From the NCBI GenBank assembly GCA_017477935.1, contig JAFVIC010000106.1:35488-99487 (forward strand): a stretch of DNA of 64,000 nucleotides. Direction: 5' to 3'. The notes under the pieces are model-generated. The model did not search any database. It worked only from the letters and a program-made list of their open reading frames with translations, and was not told the origin of the DNA. This DNA comes from Akkermansia sp. Lineage in GTDB: Bacteria; Verrucomicrobiota; Verrucomicrobiia; Verrucomicrobiales; Akkermansiaceae. The position numbers and the translations under genes were made by a program. Shown here piece after piece: positions 1 to 9,451 of the stretch. How positions within the stretch are numbered: position 1 is the stretch's first letter; each line of letters starts with the position of its first letter.

Positions 1-271
1 CCATACCGCGCAAATCCTGCCCGAGGTAGCGGGTGCAGTATATGCGCAGGCTGTCTTTCTTGGAGAGTATACCCAGGCCACAGGTGTGATCGGTGTGCTC
101 ATGGGTGAAGAGCACACCGGCGAGGTCGCGCACACCCAACCCGCACTCAGCCAGTCCCTTGCGAATGCGGGTGGCGCTGATACCGGTATCTACCAGCAAA
201 TGGGTGCCACCGCCGGAAATGACGGTGGCATTGCCCTTGCTACTGCTGGCCAGTGGTGAAATGCGTATCAT
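1..271 (-). CDS. MBL-fold metallo-hydrolase, YycJ/WalJ-like (3' end outside window)
   Basis: Only the first 90 residues lie in the window; the frame runs off the left edge. The N-terminus reads MIRISPLASSSKGNATVI, followed by a THEHTDH zinc-binding motif of the metallo-beta-lactamase fold. This layout (LASgSsGNa, then LLVDTG, then THEHxDH) is typical of YycJ/WalJ-type hydrolases, implicated in DNA-related or cell-wall-related functions in Firmicutes; the substrate here is unknown. The ATG shares one base with the TGA of the upstream peroxidase gene (TGATG), so translation is probably coupled to it. Seen: motif and overlap. Inferred: subfamily. Confidence 0.8.
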   Translation of the reverse strand, partial: MIRISPLASSSKGNATVISGGGTHLLVDTGISATRIRKGLAECGLGVRDLAGVLFTHEHTDHTCGLGILSKKDSLRIYCTRYLGQDLRGM

Positions 272-1800
272 CACTCAGCCTTGGCGGGTTCCTCGGTACG
301 GCGGGGCATATTTTCAATAACGAACTCCGGCTCTACGTCCTTCGGAGTCAGCTTATCGAGCGGAATACGCTTGTACTCGCCGGTCTGGGCCTGCAGGAAG
401 GCCGTTACGTCCGCCACCAGTGTCGTGGTGGGAGCGGTGCGGGTCTGAGTCTCGAACATGATTCGTACCGCATCTTCCAGTTTATCCACCGTACCGGTGT
501 GGAAGTAGGGAGCCGTCAGCGCGATATTGCGCAGGTTGGGCACGCGGAACATATCCTTGTGCTGTTCCTTCTTGGTGAAGTCCATCAGGCCGTAGGCGCC
601 CTCGGTGTAGCCCTTGGCATGGGCGCGGAGCTTACCGTGAGTGTTGACGTACTCAAAGCTCTGGCCGCCCAGGGTGGGACCTGCGTGGCAGGTGGCGCAG
701 CCGTGGGTCATGAAAGCCTGCATACCCTTGATTTGCTGTGGGGTCATGGCGGAGTCATCTCCCATCAGGTAGCGGTCGAATGCACTGTCAGGCGTGACCA
801 GCGTGCGCTCGAAGGCGGCAATCGCATCCGTAATCGTATCGGCCGTTATGCCTTTTTCGCCGTAAACCAGCGGGAAGAGCACGCGGTACTCGGGGTCGTC
901 TGCCAGCTTGCGGGCGATATCTTTCCAGTCTTCGGGCTTGGCGTACCCCATTTCAACAGGGTTGAGGGGCGGGCCACCTGCCTGCTCCTGCAGGTTGGCG
1001 GCGCGGCCGTCCCAGAACTGGCGGATGTTGTGCTCAGCGTTGTAGACGGTGGGGGCATTCACGCCGCCGAGCTGCGGCTTGCCGTCCGCACCGGGTACAC
1101 CCTCAGATTTGGGCAGATTGTCCGTGCCTCCCTTTGTCAGATCATGGCAGCTGGAGCACGATACCTCGTTCGTGGTGGACAAACGGGGGTCGTGGAAGAG
1201 GCGATGGCCCAGGTAGACCTTGCCCCAGGCTTTCTGCATGGTAGCGTCATCCGGTCTGGTGGTGGGTTCGGGCAGTCCCCACAGGTAGGCAGCGTGGTCT
1301 GTGCTGCTCATATTGGCCGGGCGGATGGGGGCGAAAGCGCGGCGAAGGGCATCCTTAGCATCATAGTGATAGCGCAGCAGGTCGATATCTGCCGGGGTGA
1401 GGTCCGTGCCCGGGTGGGTCATGGTATAGAGCACCGGGGGCATGCTGCGGGTGCGCAGCACGTGGTCCATCTTCAGGAAATCAATGTTGGCCGAGCGTAT
1501 GCTGCCATCGGGCTCCAGCGTGAAGGCTCTCTGAGCGCCCTCGATATCACGCTTGACCTGCCCCAGCGAGAAAAGGTTGCGCCAGCCGTTGTAGGCGGGG
1601 GTGGCACCGTGGCAGTCGGCACATTTGCTCTGCAACAGGGCATTGGCCATGGCCTTTGCCTGTTGGGGGGATGTCGGCACGGGCAGTTCACTCTTGTGCT
1701 CGCCTGCCGGCAGCAGTATGGCCGAGAATACTCCCGCTACGCCGATGGTGACCACGGCGGCGGATATGCCGAAAAGGTATGGGGTGATTTTCTTGTTCAT
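271..1800 (-). CDS. Triheme cytochrome c peroxidase (YhjA-like)
   Basis: The 509-residue protein starts with a membrane anchor or signal segment (residues about 8-30) and carries three CxxCH heme c sites: CADCH at 60-64, CSSCH at 215-219 and CATCH at 368-372. The last two belong to a classic diheme MauG/CCP peroxidase module; the first sits in an extra N-terminal heme domain, as in E. coli YhjA, a quinol-linked peroxidase. Likely role: reduction of H2O2 in the periplasm using respiratory electrons, facing outward from the inner membrane. The promoter lies 29-56 bp upstream of the start. The gene is followed by an MBL hydrolase overlapping by one base. No cytochrome c maturation genes are in the window. 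Confidence 0.9.
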   Translation of the reverse strand: MNKKITPYLFGISAAVVTIGVAGVFSAILLPAGEHKSELPVPTSPQQAKAMANALLQSKCADCHGATPAYNGWRNLFSLGQVKRDIEGAQRAFTLEPDGSIRSANIDFLKMDHVLRTRSMPPVLYTMTHPGTDLTPADIDLLRYHYDAKDALRRAFAPIRPANMSSTDHAAYLWGLPEPTTRPDDATMQKAWGKVYLGHRLFHDPRLSTTNEVSCSSCHDLTKGGTDNLPKSEGVPGADGKPQLGGVNAPTVYNAEHNIRQFWDGRAANLQEQAGGPPLNPVEMGYAKPEDWKDIARKLADDPEYRVLFPLVYGEKGITADTITDAIAAFERTLVTPDSAFDRYLMGDDSAMTPQQIKGMQAFMTHGCATCHAGPTLGGQSFEYVNTHGKLRAHAKGYTEGAYGLMDFTKKEQHKDMFRVPNLRNIALTAPYFHTGTVDKLEDAVRIMFETQTRTAPTTTLVADVTAFLQAQTGEYKRIPLDKLTPKDVEPEFVIENMPRRTEEPAKAE

Positions 1801-1828
1801 AAGCCTCGGAGGGGATGTCTATGCTGAT

Positions 1829-1856
1829 ATTTTACCATCTTTTTGTGTGATGACAA
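1829..1856 (-). promoter_or_regulatory. Promoter of the cytochrome c peroxidase gene
   Basis: Minus strand TTGTCA, 16 bp, TAAAAT. The -10 box ends 28 bp before the ATG, leaving a leader of about 20 nt, longer than most promoters in this window. Confidence 0.5.
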
Positions 1857-1875
1857 GCAGGAAATGCGACCACTG

Positions 1876-2997
1876 TCAGTTCATCAGCCAGCGAAGCAGG
1901 GCGTAGATGAGTATGGCAAGGACAAAAGCTATCAGGTTGACGCGATTCCGGCGCTTTTGCTCCTGCTTGCGCTGCATGTCGGCAAAAGCGGGCGCGTGTT
2001 CTTTTGCCAGTTTGATAAGGGAGCTCTCTCCACTCTCAAGGGCCAGGCGGCTGAAAAGAGCACCGCCGTCGCCGTTCATTTCCGTGGTGGCTCCGGCGGC
2101 CAGTAGAGTTTGTACACAGTTCATGTGCCCGAACATCATGGCGCGCAGCAGGGGGGTATCGCCCGTTTTCGTGCGCAGGTTGACATCCAGCCCCAGCTTG
2201 AGCAGGGTGCGCAGGTTGCCGTCAAGCCCGCTCATGGCAGCATAATGCAGGGGCGTGGCTGCGTGTTCACCTACCAACGGGCAGAGTGCTGCGCCGGAAT
2301 TGACCAGCAGGTTAAGCATGTCGGGGGAGTCTGTGTAGCAGGCGGCCCTGCTCAGCGGGGTCATGCCGTCAGCTTCGCGGGCATTCACATCTGCTCCGGC
2401 CTGCAACAGCTTGCGTACCAGTTCGGTATTGCCGGCCATGGCGGCGAAATGGAGTACGGTTTCGCCTTCGGCCGCGGTGGCCAGCATGTCAGCCCCGCGT
2501 GCTATCAACATATCGGCCACGGCTGTGGGGGCATAGAGGGCAGCCAGGTGCAGGGGAGTGAAGCCCAGGTTGGTGCGGGCGTTGACGTCAGCCCCGGCAT
2601 CGAGCATGACAGCCACGGGTTCTGTGGCCTGTTCGGGTGTGGTTTCGTAGCCGCGCTTGAAGGCGGCGAACGCGTTGCCGCGCAGGTCTGCGGCGGCATC
2701 ATGCAGCGGGGTGTAGCCCTGGTCATCGGTGGCGTGAACATCGGCCCCGCCATCCAGCAGGCGGCGTATGAGTTTCACCTGCGATTTCTTGAGCGTCCAC
2801 GCCCCGGCAAAGTGGAGCATGGTCAGGTTCGTGCGCTTCAGGTATTCCCCGGGGCGACCGGGATAATCATCCGCATGCGAGGGGATTCGGGTCAGGGGAC
2901 TGAGCCCGTTGCTCAGCAGTGTGCTGACACGTGCGTAGCTGCTGCTGCTGAGGGCGGAGCTGAGTTCCTGAAGTGTTTTGCTGTCTGTTTCGCTCAT
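1876..2997 (-). CDS. Tail-anchored ankyrin-repeat protein
   Basis: A 373-residue protein. Residues about 55-330 hold seven or so ankyrin units with TPLHxAA cores (GYTPLHDAA, GFTPLHLAA, ATPLHYAA, GDTPLLRA). It ends in a basic stretch (KQEQKRRNR) and a single hydrophobic helix at about 353-372, with no signal peptide. This predicts a cytoplasmic repeat domain held to the inner membrane by its C-terminus, although bacterial ankyrin proteins vary in placement. Partners are unknown; ankyrin repeats bind other proteins. It is transcribed toward the peroxidase gene with a 75-bp gap that contains that gene's promoter, so it is probably a separate unit. Confidence 0.8.
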   Translation of the reverse strand: MSETDSKTLQELSSALSSSSYARVSTLLSNGLSPLTRIPSHADDYPGRPGEYLKRTNLTMLHFAGAWTLKKSQVKLIRRLLDGGADVHATDDQGYTPLHDAAADLRGNAFAAFKRGYETTPEQATEPVAVMLDAGADVNARTNLGFTPLHLAALYAPTAVADMLIARGADMLATAAEGETVLHFAAMAGNTELVRKLLQAGADVNAREADGMTPLSRAACYTDSPDMLNLLVNSGAALCPLVGEHAATPLHYAAMSGLDGNLRTLLKLGLDVNLRTKTGDTPLLRAMMFGHMNCVQTLLAAGATTEMNGDGGALFSRLALESGESSLIKLAKEHAPAFADMQRKQEQKRRNRVNLIAFVLAILIYALLRWLMN

Positions 2998-3132
2998 CTG
3001 TACAAGCTGCTTGTTCTGCGGCTTATCCTACCACACCCCCAGGGTGGATGTGAAGCTAAAAAATCGCCATGGGAAGCGGCCGGTGACGAAGGTATGCTGC
3101 ATATTTTGCTTTATCTCTGCCAAAAAAGTAGG

Positions 3133-3138
3133 TAATAT
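3133..3138 (+). promoter_or_regulatory. -10 box of uvrA
   Basis: TAATAT ends 6 bp before the uvrA ATG, so the predicted transcript start is the A of the ATG (leaderless). A TTTATC-like -35 at 17 bp is weak. Confidence 0.45.
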
Positions 3139-3144
3139 AAGGGC

Positions 3145-6100
3145 ATGACGAATGAAAACGCGGAGGGGTGCATACGCATACGCGGCGCTAAAGAACATAA
3201 TCTCAAGGGGATAGATGTTGATATCCCATTGGGGGGAATCACCGTGGTGACCGGTCCCAGCGGCAGCGGAAAGACATCGCTGGCCATGAGTACGCTCTAC
3301 GCGGAAGGACAGCGGCGATATGTGGAGACCTTCTCGCCCTATGTGCGTCAGTTCATGGATCGCATGGACCGCCCGAATGTCGAGGCGGTGGAGAATGTGC
3401 CGCCGGCTGTTGCCCTAGGGCAGAGAAACTCTGTCAAGAACTCGCGCTCAACCGTGGGTACCATGACGGGTATCAATGAATACCTGAAGCTCATCTACTC
3501 CCGCCTGGCCGTAGGGCGGGATTCCGCCGGGCGAATTGTGCGCCCTGCCACCCCCCGTGGCGTGGCGGAACAGCTGTTGGCGGAGAGTGAGGGCGGCGAG
3601 GTGCTGGTGTGCTTTGCGCTGCGCCCTGTGGGCACATTTGACGAGATGGTGCAGGCGCTGCAGGGGCAGGGGTATTTGCGGGTCTATGCCGGGGGCGAGG
3701 TGCTGAGGCTTGACAGTGCAACGGAGTCCCGGCTCGGCATGGAGCGCTGGCTGGTGCTGCAGGACCGCGTGAAGCTGCGCCCCGAGAGCATGGCGCGCCT
3801 GACGGAGGCGGCGGAAACAGCCCTGCGCCTGGGGCAGGATGTCATGTACACGGTGCTGCGCACACCCGAGGGGTGGGGAGAGCCGCGTGAGTTCCGCAGC
3901 GACTGGTTCCCGCTGGCGGAACCCGTCCCGGGGCTGTTCAGCGGGAACTCTCCGCTCGGTGCATGCCCGGCCTGCAAGGGCTATGGCCGCGCCATCACTT
4001 ATGATTATAATCGCGGAATCATACCCGACAAGAGCATAGCCGACGGGGCGCTGAAGATGCTCTCATCGCAAACCCTCTCCATCTGCTACGGTGACTTCGT
4101 GCGCGCCAACAAGCGCCACCGTGCCGTTCGTATGAATGTACCCTGGCAGAACCTCACCCGGCGGGAAAAAGACTGGGTGCTCTACGGTAACTGTGGTGAT
4201 ATAGACCCTTACACGGCTTCAGACCACGACCTCTGGTATGGTTACAAGGGGATATTCGATGACATGGAGAAGCATGCTCACAAGATGTCCGTGCGGGTCT
4301 TTCTGGCCTATTACCGTGTGTACAGCGTGTGCCCTGAGTGCCATGGCGGCCGTTTGCGGGCGGAGGCGCTGGCGTTCACCATCGGCGGGCTGACGGTGCC
4401 GCAGGTCATGGCACTGCCCATGGCGGATTTCCTGCCCTGGCTCGATGAGCATGTAGTGCCCGCCACCGGGGAAGACCGCTCTCTGGCGCAGGCCGTGCGT
4501 GAGCTGCGCAGCCGTGTGGTGTACCTGTGCGATGTGGGCTTGGGTTACATGGCGGCCAATCGCCTGACCCGTTCGCTATCCGGTGGTGAGATTGAGCGGG
4601 TGAGCCTGACTGCCTGTCTGGGAGCCGCGCTGACGGAAACGCTCTTTGTGCTCGATGAACCCACTGTCGGGCTGCACTCGCGCGACACAGCCCGTCTCAT
4701 AGCCGCCATGCGCCGCCTGGCGCACCGTGGCAATACGCTTGTGGTGGTGGAGCATGAGGAGTCCGTCATGCGCGCCGCTGATTACCTGGTGGATATGGGG
4801 CCTGCCAGTGGTTCAGCCGGTGGTGAGCTGGTTTACGCGGGGCGCCCTGACGGCATTGAATCAACTCCCCGCTCACTGACGGGACAATACCTCAGCGGTG
4901 CTCGCCGTATAGCCGTGCCTGCCCGCCGCCGCAAGGGAAAGGGGACAATCTCCATCCGTGGGGCCGAGTGCCACAACCTGCACGATTTCGATATTGATAT
5001 ACCGCTGGGTGTCTATACCTGCCTGACGGGCGTGAGCGGCAGCGGTAAGAGCTCTCTGGCCTGCCAGGTGCTCTATGGCTCCGTGCACCCCGATGCCCTT
5101 GATGATGAGGATGAGATGCAGGTGCGCTCTCTCCGTGGCCTCGAACAGCTGCATGATGTGCTGCTGGTAGACCAAAGCCCCATTGTGCGCACGCCTCGCT
5201 CGACCCCGGCCGTGTATATCGGCGTGTTTGAGGATATTCGCGCGCTCTTTGTGGCTGAACCCGCAGCACAGGCACGCGGGCTTAAACCGGGCTATTTCTC
5301 CTTCAACAGCGGGGATGGCCGCTGCCCGCGATGCTCGGGGCTGGGGCAGGAGAAAGTGGAAATGCAGTTCCTGTCTGATATTTTCGTACCCTGCGCCCTG
5401 TGCCACGGCACGCGCTACACGGATCGAGCCCTCACCATCACCCTGTTGGGGTACAATATGGCCGAGATGCTCGCGCTCGACATCCGCAGCGCCCGGCGTC
5501 TTTTTGCCCGCGAGAAGAATGCCCGTGCCCGCCGCATTGCCGAGCGCTTGCAGGTGCTGGTGGATGTCGGTCTGGGTCACCTGGGACTGGGGCAGCCGCT
5601 CAACACGCTTTCGGGGGGTGAGAATCAGCGCCTGAAACTCGCCCACATTCTGGTGGATGCCCTCACCGGCGAGCACGCCGACAAGGGTAGTCTGCTTATA
5701 CTTGATGAACCCGGCACCGGCCTGCATTTCAGTGACCTGGAGGTCCTGCTGCGTGTCTTTGACCGCCTGGTTGAGCAGGGGCATACCCTGCTGGTTATCG
5801 AGCACAACCTGGAGCTCATCAAGTGTGCCGATTACATCATCGACCTTGGCCCCGAGGGCGGTACGGGTGGCGGCAACATCGTGGTGCAGGGTACTCCCGA
5901 GCAGGTCGCTGCCTGTGGTGCCGGGTTTACGAGCGGCTATCTTTCGCAGGTGCTGCACGGTGAGGGTGAGGTATTCGCCGCAGCTCCGGCAGACGGAGCT
6001 GATATCAGTGTGCCGCAAGGGGTTATTGCCCTGCGCGGCGCCCGCCATCACCAGCTCAAAAATATCGATGTGGACATCCCTCGCAACGAGATGACCGTTG

Positions 6101-8655
6101 TCACCGGGCTGTCGGGCAGTGGTAAGAGTACGTTGGCCTTCGATATTGTGTTTGCTGAGGGACAGAAGCGCTTTATGGACGTCATGAGCCCCTATGCCCG
6201 GCAGTTCACCGAGCAGATGGAAACCCCTGATATCGACCGCCTGACCGGACTGCCGCCCACGGTCGCTATCGAGCAGAACCGCTCCCGCGGCGGCAGCAAG
6301 TCCACGGTGGGTACCGTGACGGAAATCTGGCAATTCCTGCGCCTGCTGTATGCCAAACTCGGGCAGCCCCATTGCCCGTGCTGCAAGGTACCGGTCGGTC
6401 GCCGCCTGCCGGAGGAGATACGAGCCCTCGTGATGGCCGAGATTGACAAGCGCCCGTCGTCTCTCATGATTGCAGCCCCTGTCGTGCGTAACCGCAAGGG
6501 GCACTATGCCGATCTTGCCCGCTGGGCTGTAAAGAAAAAGTACCCCTACATGATAGCTGACGGGAAGGTCTGCCGGACGGAGGATTTTACCCCGCTTGAC
6601 CGCTACTCCAACCACGATGTGGATATCGTGCTGGCCGAGATATGCGTGCAGGGAAATCACATCACGATGAACGGCCGTGATTGTGACTTTGCCACCCTGC
6701 ACGAGTGTGTGGGCCGGGCGCTGGAGATGGGCGATGGGTTCCTGCGCTTGGTGCAGGGTAGCAAGAGCCAACTGCTCGGCACGCGACTGACCTGCCCGAA
6801 GTGTGGTGAAAGTTATGCTGAGCCGGAGCCTTCCACCTTCTCCTTCAATTCACCGCGTGGCTGGTGCCCGGTCTGTGCCGGTCACGGTCGGGTGGTGGGG
6901 GTGACCAAACGCCGCGATGATGATAAACTCAGCGAGCTGGAGCTGGAGCTGCGCTATGACCGCGAGGTCGAGCGAGCCACACGCGAGGGGGAAAGCCGCC
7001 TGTGCCCGGTATGTCAAGGCAGGCGTCTGAACGAGTTTGCGCTGGGCGTTACGCTCTTTGGCCGGAATATCACGGAAATCGGCAGTCTGGCGGCGGACCG
7101 TGCGCTCGAACTGGTCGATACCTGGCACTTTGATGGGCGGGATGGCGAGATTGCCCGCAATATCATGGCTGAAATCGTGCCGCGCCTGAGGTTCCTGCAA
7201 CGCGTGGGACTGGGGTACCTGTCCATGGATCGCTCCGCAACGACGCTTTCCGGCGGTGAGATTCAGCGCATACGCCTGGCCGCTCAGCTGGGGTCTGAAT
7301 TACGCGGAGTTCTCTATGTGCTCGATGAACCCACCATCGGTCTGCACCCGCGTGACAATGAGCGACTGCTCTCCACACTTGCAGAGCTTAAAAAGCGAGG
7401 TAACACGCTGCTGGTGGTCGAGCATGATGAAGATACCATGCGCCGTGCCGACCACATCATCGACCTCGGACCCGGTGCCGGAGTGCATGGCGGTGAAATT
7501 GTGGCTCAGGGGAGTTTTGAGGAGGTTGTGGCTAACCCTCAATCCGTCACCGGGCAGGCTCTGGCTGAAAAGCACAGCCACCCCTATTGCGGCAAGTGGT
7601 TGCCGGTGAAAGATGCTCAGTGGCTTGAGCTGACGGGCTGCTGCCTGCACAACCTGAAAAATGTGCATCTCCGCATACCGCGAGCGAGGTTCACGGTGGT
7701 GACCGGCGCTTCCGGCGCGGGCAAAACATCGCTCATCACCGGTACGCTGGCTCCCGCTGTCGCGCATGCGCTGGGCGGCACCATCAGCCGTGAAGAGCGC
7801 GCCGCCTGGAGCAGCTCCCGGGGGCTGGACAGTGTGCGTGCGCTCTACAGGGTCGACCAATCACCCCTGGGCAAGACGCCGCGCTCAACACCCGCCACCT
7901 ACATCGGCCTGTTCGATGAAATTCGCAAGCTCTTTGCCCAGAGTGCCGATGCGCGCCGGTTGGGGTTCGATGCAGGGCGTTTCTCCTTCAACACCGCGGC
8001 CGGACATTGCGAGAGCTGCAAGGGAACCGGTTACCGGCGACAGGAGATGGATTTCCTGCCCCCGTGCAGTGTGCCCTGCGAGACATGCCGCGGCGCCCGT
8101 TACAACTCCCGTACCCTCCAGGTGCGCTACAAGGGCAAGACTATTGCCGAGGTGCTTGATATGAATATGGAGACGGCGGCTGAGTTTTTCGCCGGTCAGC
8201 CCCGCCTGGCCGACCCGCTGAAGCTGCTCTGCGAAACCGGTCTGGGGTACTTGACGCTCGGGCAGGCGAGCAATACGCTCTCAGGCGGCGAAGCTCAGCG
8301 CATTAAGCTGGTGGCAGAGCTTATCAAAGGCCGCCGCGCGGCGCTGTCAGCCATACGCCGGGGCCGCACGCTGCCGCAGGATCTCTACCTGATTGAAGAG
8401 CCTACCATCGGTCTGCACCCGCACGATGTGCGCCTGCTGGTCGGTGTGCTGCGCCGCCTGGTCGATATGGGCAACACCGTCGTGGTTATCGAGCATAATC
8501 TCGAGCTTATATGCGAGGCCGACTACGTTATCGACATCGGCCCCGGTGCCGGGGCTGAAGGTGGCACCATCGTGGCTCAAGGCACGGTGAAACAGGTCGC
8601 TCGCAACAAGCAGAGCACCACCGCACCGTTCATACGCGCCGAGCTGGCTAAATAA
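3145..8655 (+). CDS. uvrA: Double-length UvrA, four ABC modules
   Basis: UvrA recognises DNA damage for UvrABC nucleotide excision repair. This 1,836-residue protein is two complete UvrAs in one chain. The four Walker A sites begin at residues 37, 629, 988 and 1521. Each module has its LSGGE signature (LSGGEIERV, LSGGENQRL, LSGGEIQRI, LSGGEAQRI) followed by a DEP or EEP Walker B. The C-terminal-type zinc modules (CxxC then CxxC around a FLP/FLS core) are present in both halves. The N-terminal-type zinc module is intact only in the second half (CPKC, CPVC); the first half keeps one CxxC. Known family trait: chlamydial UvrA is also about 1,800 residues and tandemly duplicated. A single UvrA is about 940 residues. 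The start is the only ATG next to the TAATAT box. Confidence 0.95.
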   Translation: MTNENAEGCIRIRGAKEHNLKGIDVDIPLGGITVVTGPSGSGKTSLAMSTLYAEGQRRYVETFSPYVRQFMDRMDRPNVEAVENVPPAVALGQRNSVKNSRSTVGTMTGINEYLKLIYSRLAVGRDSAGRIVRPATPRGVAEQLLAESEGGEVLVCFALRPVGTFDEMVQALQGQGYLRVYAGGEVLRLDSATESRLGMERWLVLQDRVKLRPESMARLTEAAETALRLGQDVMYTVLRTPEGWGEPREFRSDWFPLAEPVPGLFSGNSPLGACPACKGYGRAITYDYNRGIIPDKSIADGALKMLSSQTLSICYGDFVRANKRHRAVRMNVPWQNLTRREKDWVLYGNCGDIDPYTASDHDLWYGYKGIFDDMEKHAHKMSVRVFLAYYRVYSVCPECHGGRLRAEALAFTIGGLTVPQVMALPMADFLPWLDEHVVPATGEDRSLAQAVRELRSRVVYLCDVGLGYMAANRLTRSLSGGEIERVSLTACLGAALTETLFVLDEPTVGLHSRDTARLIAAMRRLAHRGNTLVVVEHEESVMRAADYLVDMGPASGSAGGELVYAGRPDGIESTPRSLTGQYLSGARRIAVPARRRKGKGTISIRGAECHNLHDFDIDIPLGVYTCLTGVSGSGKSSLACQVLYGSVHPDALDDEDEMQVRSLRGLEQLHDVLLVDQSPIVRTPRSTPAVYIGVFEDIRALFVAEPAAQARGLKPGYFSFNSGDGRCPRCSGLGQEKVEMQFLSDIFVPCALCHGTRYTDRALTITLLGYNMAEMLALDIRSARRLFAREKNARARRIAERLQVLVDVGLGHLGLGQPLNTLSGGENQRLKLAHILVDALTGEHADKGSLLILDEPGTGLHFSDLEVLLRVFDRLVEQGHTLLVIEHNLELIKCADYIIDLGPEGGTGGGNIVVQGTPEQVAACGAGFTSGYLSQVLHGEGEVFAAAPADGADISVPQGVIALRGARHHQLKNIDVDIPRNEMTVVTGLSGSGKSTLAFDIVFAEGQKRFMDVMSPYARQFTEQMETPDIDRLTGLPPTVAIEQNRSRGGSKSTVGTVTEIWQFLRLLYAKLGQPHCPCCKVPVGRRLPEEIRALVMAEIDKRPSSLMIAAPVVRNRKGHYADLARWAVKKKYPYMIADGKVCRTEDFTPLDRYSNHDVDIVLAEICVQGNHITMNGRDCDFATLHECVGRALEMGDGFLRLVQGSKSQLLGTRLTCPKCGESYAEPEPSTFSFNSPRGWCPVCAGHGRVVGVTKRRDDDKLSELELELRYDREVERATREGESRLCPVCQGRRLNEFALGVTLFGRNITEIGSLAADRALELVDTWHFDGRDGEIARNIMAEIVPRLRFLQRVGLGYLSMDRSATTLSGGEIQRIRLAAQLGSELRGVLYVLDEPTIGLHPRDNERLLSTLAELKKRGNTLLVVEHDEDTMRRADHIIDLGPGAGVHGGEIVAQGSFEEVVANPQSVTGQALAEKHSHPYCGKWLPVKDAQWLELTGCCLHNLKNVHLRIPRARFTVVTGASGAGKTSLITGTLAPAVAHALGGTISREERAAWSSSRGLDSVRALYRVDQSPLGKTPRSTPATYIGLFDEIRKLFAQSADARRLGFDAGRFSFNTAAGHCESCKGTGYRRQEMDFLPPCSVPCETCRGARYNSRTLQVRYKGKTIAEVLDMNMETAAEFFAGQPRLADPLKLLCETGLGYLTLGQASNTLSGGEAQRIKLVAELIKGRRAALSAIRRGRTLPQDLYLIEEPTIGLHPHDVRLLVGVLRRLVDMGNTVVVIEHNLELICEADYVIDIGPGAGAEGGTIVAQGTVKQVARNKQSTTAPFIRAELAK

Positions 8656-8674
8656 AAGAGCCTGCTCGGCGGCG

Positions 8675-9451
8675 CTAAGCCGTTGCGCATATCATCTCGA
8701 TAGCCTTGCCGGCCATCATGAACCCGAAGGTGCCGGTGATATGCGTGGCGGAGCCGAACCCGGAGGCGCAACCGATACCGCCTTTCTGCCCGGACTCGCG
8801 CTCGGTGCTCACAGAGCCATCGCAGCGAGGGAATACAGGGCGCTCGGATGAAAAGACGCAGGGTATACCGATTTCGGGGCAACGGTCGTAGAGGGGGAAA
8901 TCGTATTGCTGCCGCAGGTTTTTGCGGAGCTGCGAGAGCATATTGTCACCGCAGGTGCGGGCAAGGTCAGCCATGGTGATGGCAGCGGCATTCGTGCGGC
9001 CGCCGGCGCCGCCGCAGGTAACCAGGCTCACTCCGCGCCTGCGACACTCGGCAATGAGGTGGGCTTTCGGGCGCATGGAGTCGATGGCATCGATAACAAC
9101 ATCGGGCTGCGTGTCAAACAGGCGCTCGGGGGCTGATACGGTGTAGAATGAAAGCAGCTCAACCACCTCGACAGCAGGGTTAATGAGCCTGAGACGCTTG
9201 GCCATGACCTCAACCTTCATCTGCCCGTAGGTGCCTTGCAGGGCATGAATCTGCCTGTTGGTGTTGGTAATGCAGAGGTCGTCCATGTCCTGCAGGATGA
9301 TGGTACCCACTCCGCTGCGTGCGAGGGCTTCGGCCGCCCATGACCCCACACCGCCTATGCCCACGACCGCCACACGCGCAGCAGCCAGGCGCTCAGCGCC
9401 CTTTAACCCATACAGACGGCCTATGCCGCCGAATCGTTCCTCATCTATCAT
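8675..9451 (-). CDS. tcdA: tRNA threonylcarbamoyladenosine dehydratase
   Basis: A 258-residue ThiF/MoeB/HesA-type adenylating enzyme with the GIGGVGSWAAEALARSG nucleotide-binding loop at about residues 30-47, the DxDxxxxxNxNRQ motif (DMDDLCITNTNRQ) and DAIDSMRPK. TcdA (CsdL) uses ATP to cyclise t6A at tRNA position 37 to ct6A; the E. coli protein is 268 residues. It is the last gene of a uspA-ymdB-tcdA operon and overlaps ymdB by 11 bases. TsaB, needed to make t6A itself, is encoded at about 20.3 kb. The 3' end converges on uvrA with 19 bp between the stops and no visible terminator. Confidence 0.9.
   Translation of the reverse strand: MIDEERFGGIGRLYGLKGAERLAAARVAVVGIGGVGSWAAEALARSGVGTIILQDMDDLCITNTNRQIHALQGTYGQMKVEVMAKRLRLINPAVEVVELLSFYTVSAPERLFDTQPDVVIDAIDSMRPKAHLIAECRRRGVSLVTCGGAGGRTNAAAITMADLARTCGDNMLSQLRKNLRQQYDFPLYDRCPEIGIPCVFSSERPVFPRCDGSVSTERESGQKGGIGCASGFGSATHITGTFGFMMAGKAIEMICATA

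Noticed and set aside
253..1827. A 524-codon plus-strand frame opposite the cytochrome c peroxidase
   Set aside because: Antisense to a protein with three clear heme sites; no promoter.
4873..6771. A 632-codon open frame on the minus strand inside uvrA
   Set aside because: It is antisense to an unmistakable UvrA, has no promoter and no family-like motifs; long antisense frames are expected in GC-rich genes.
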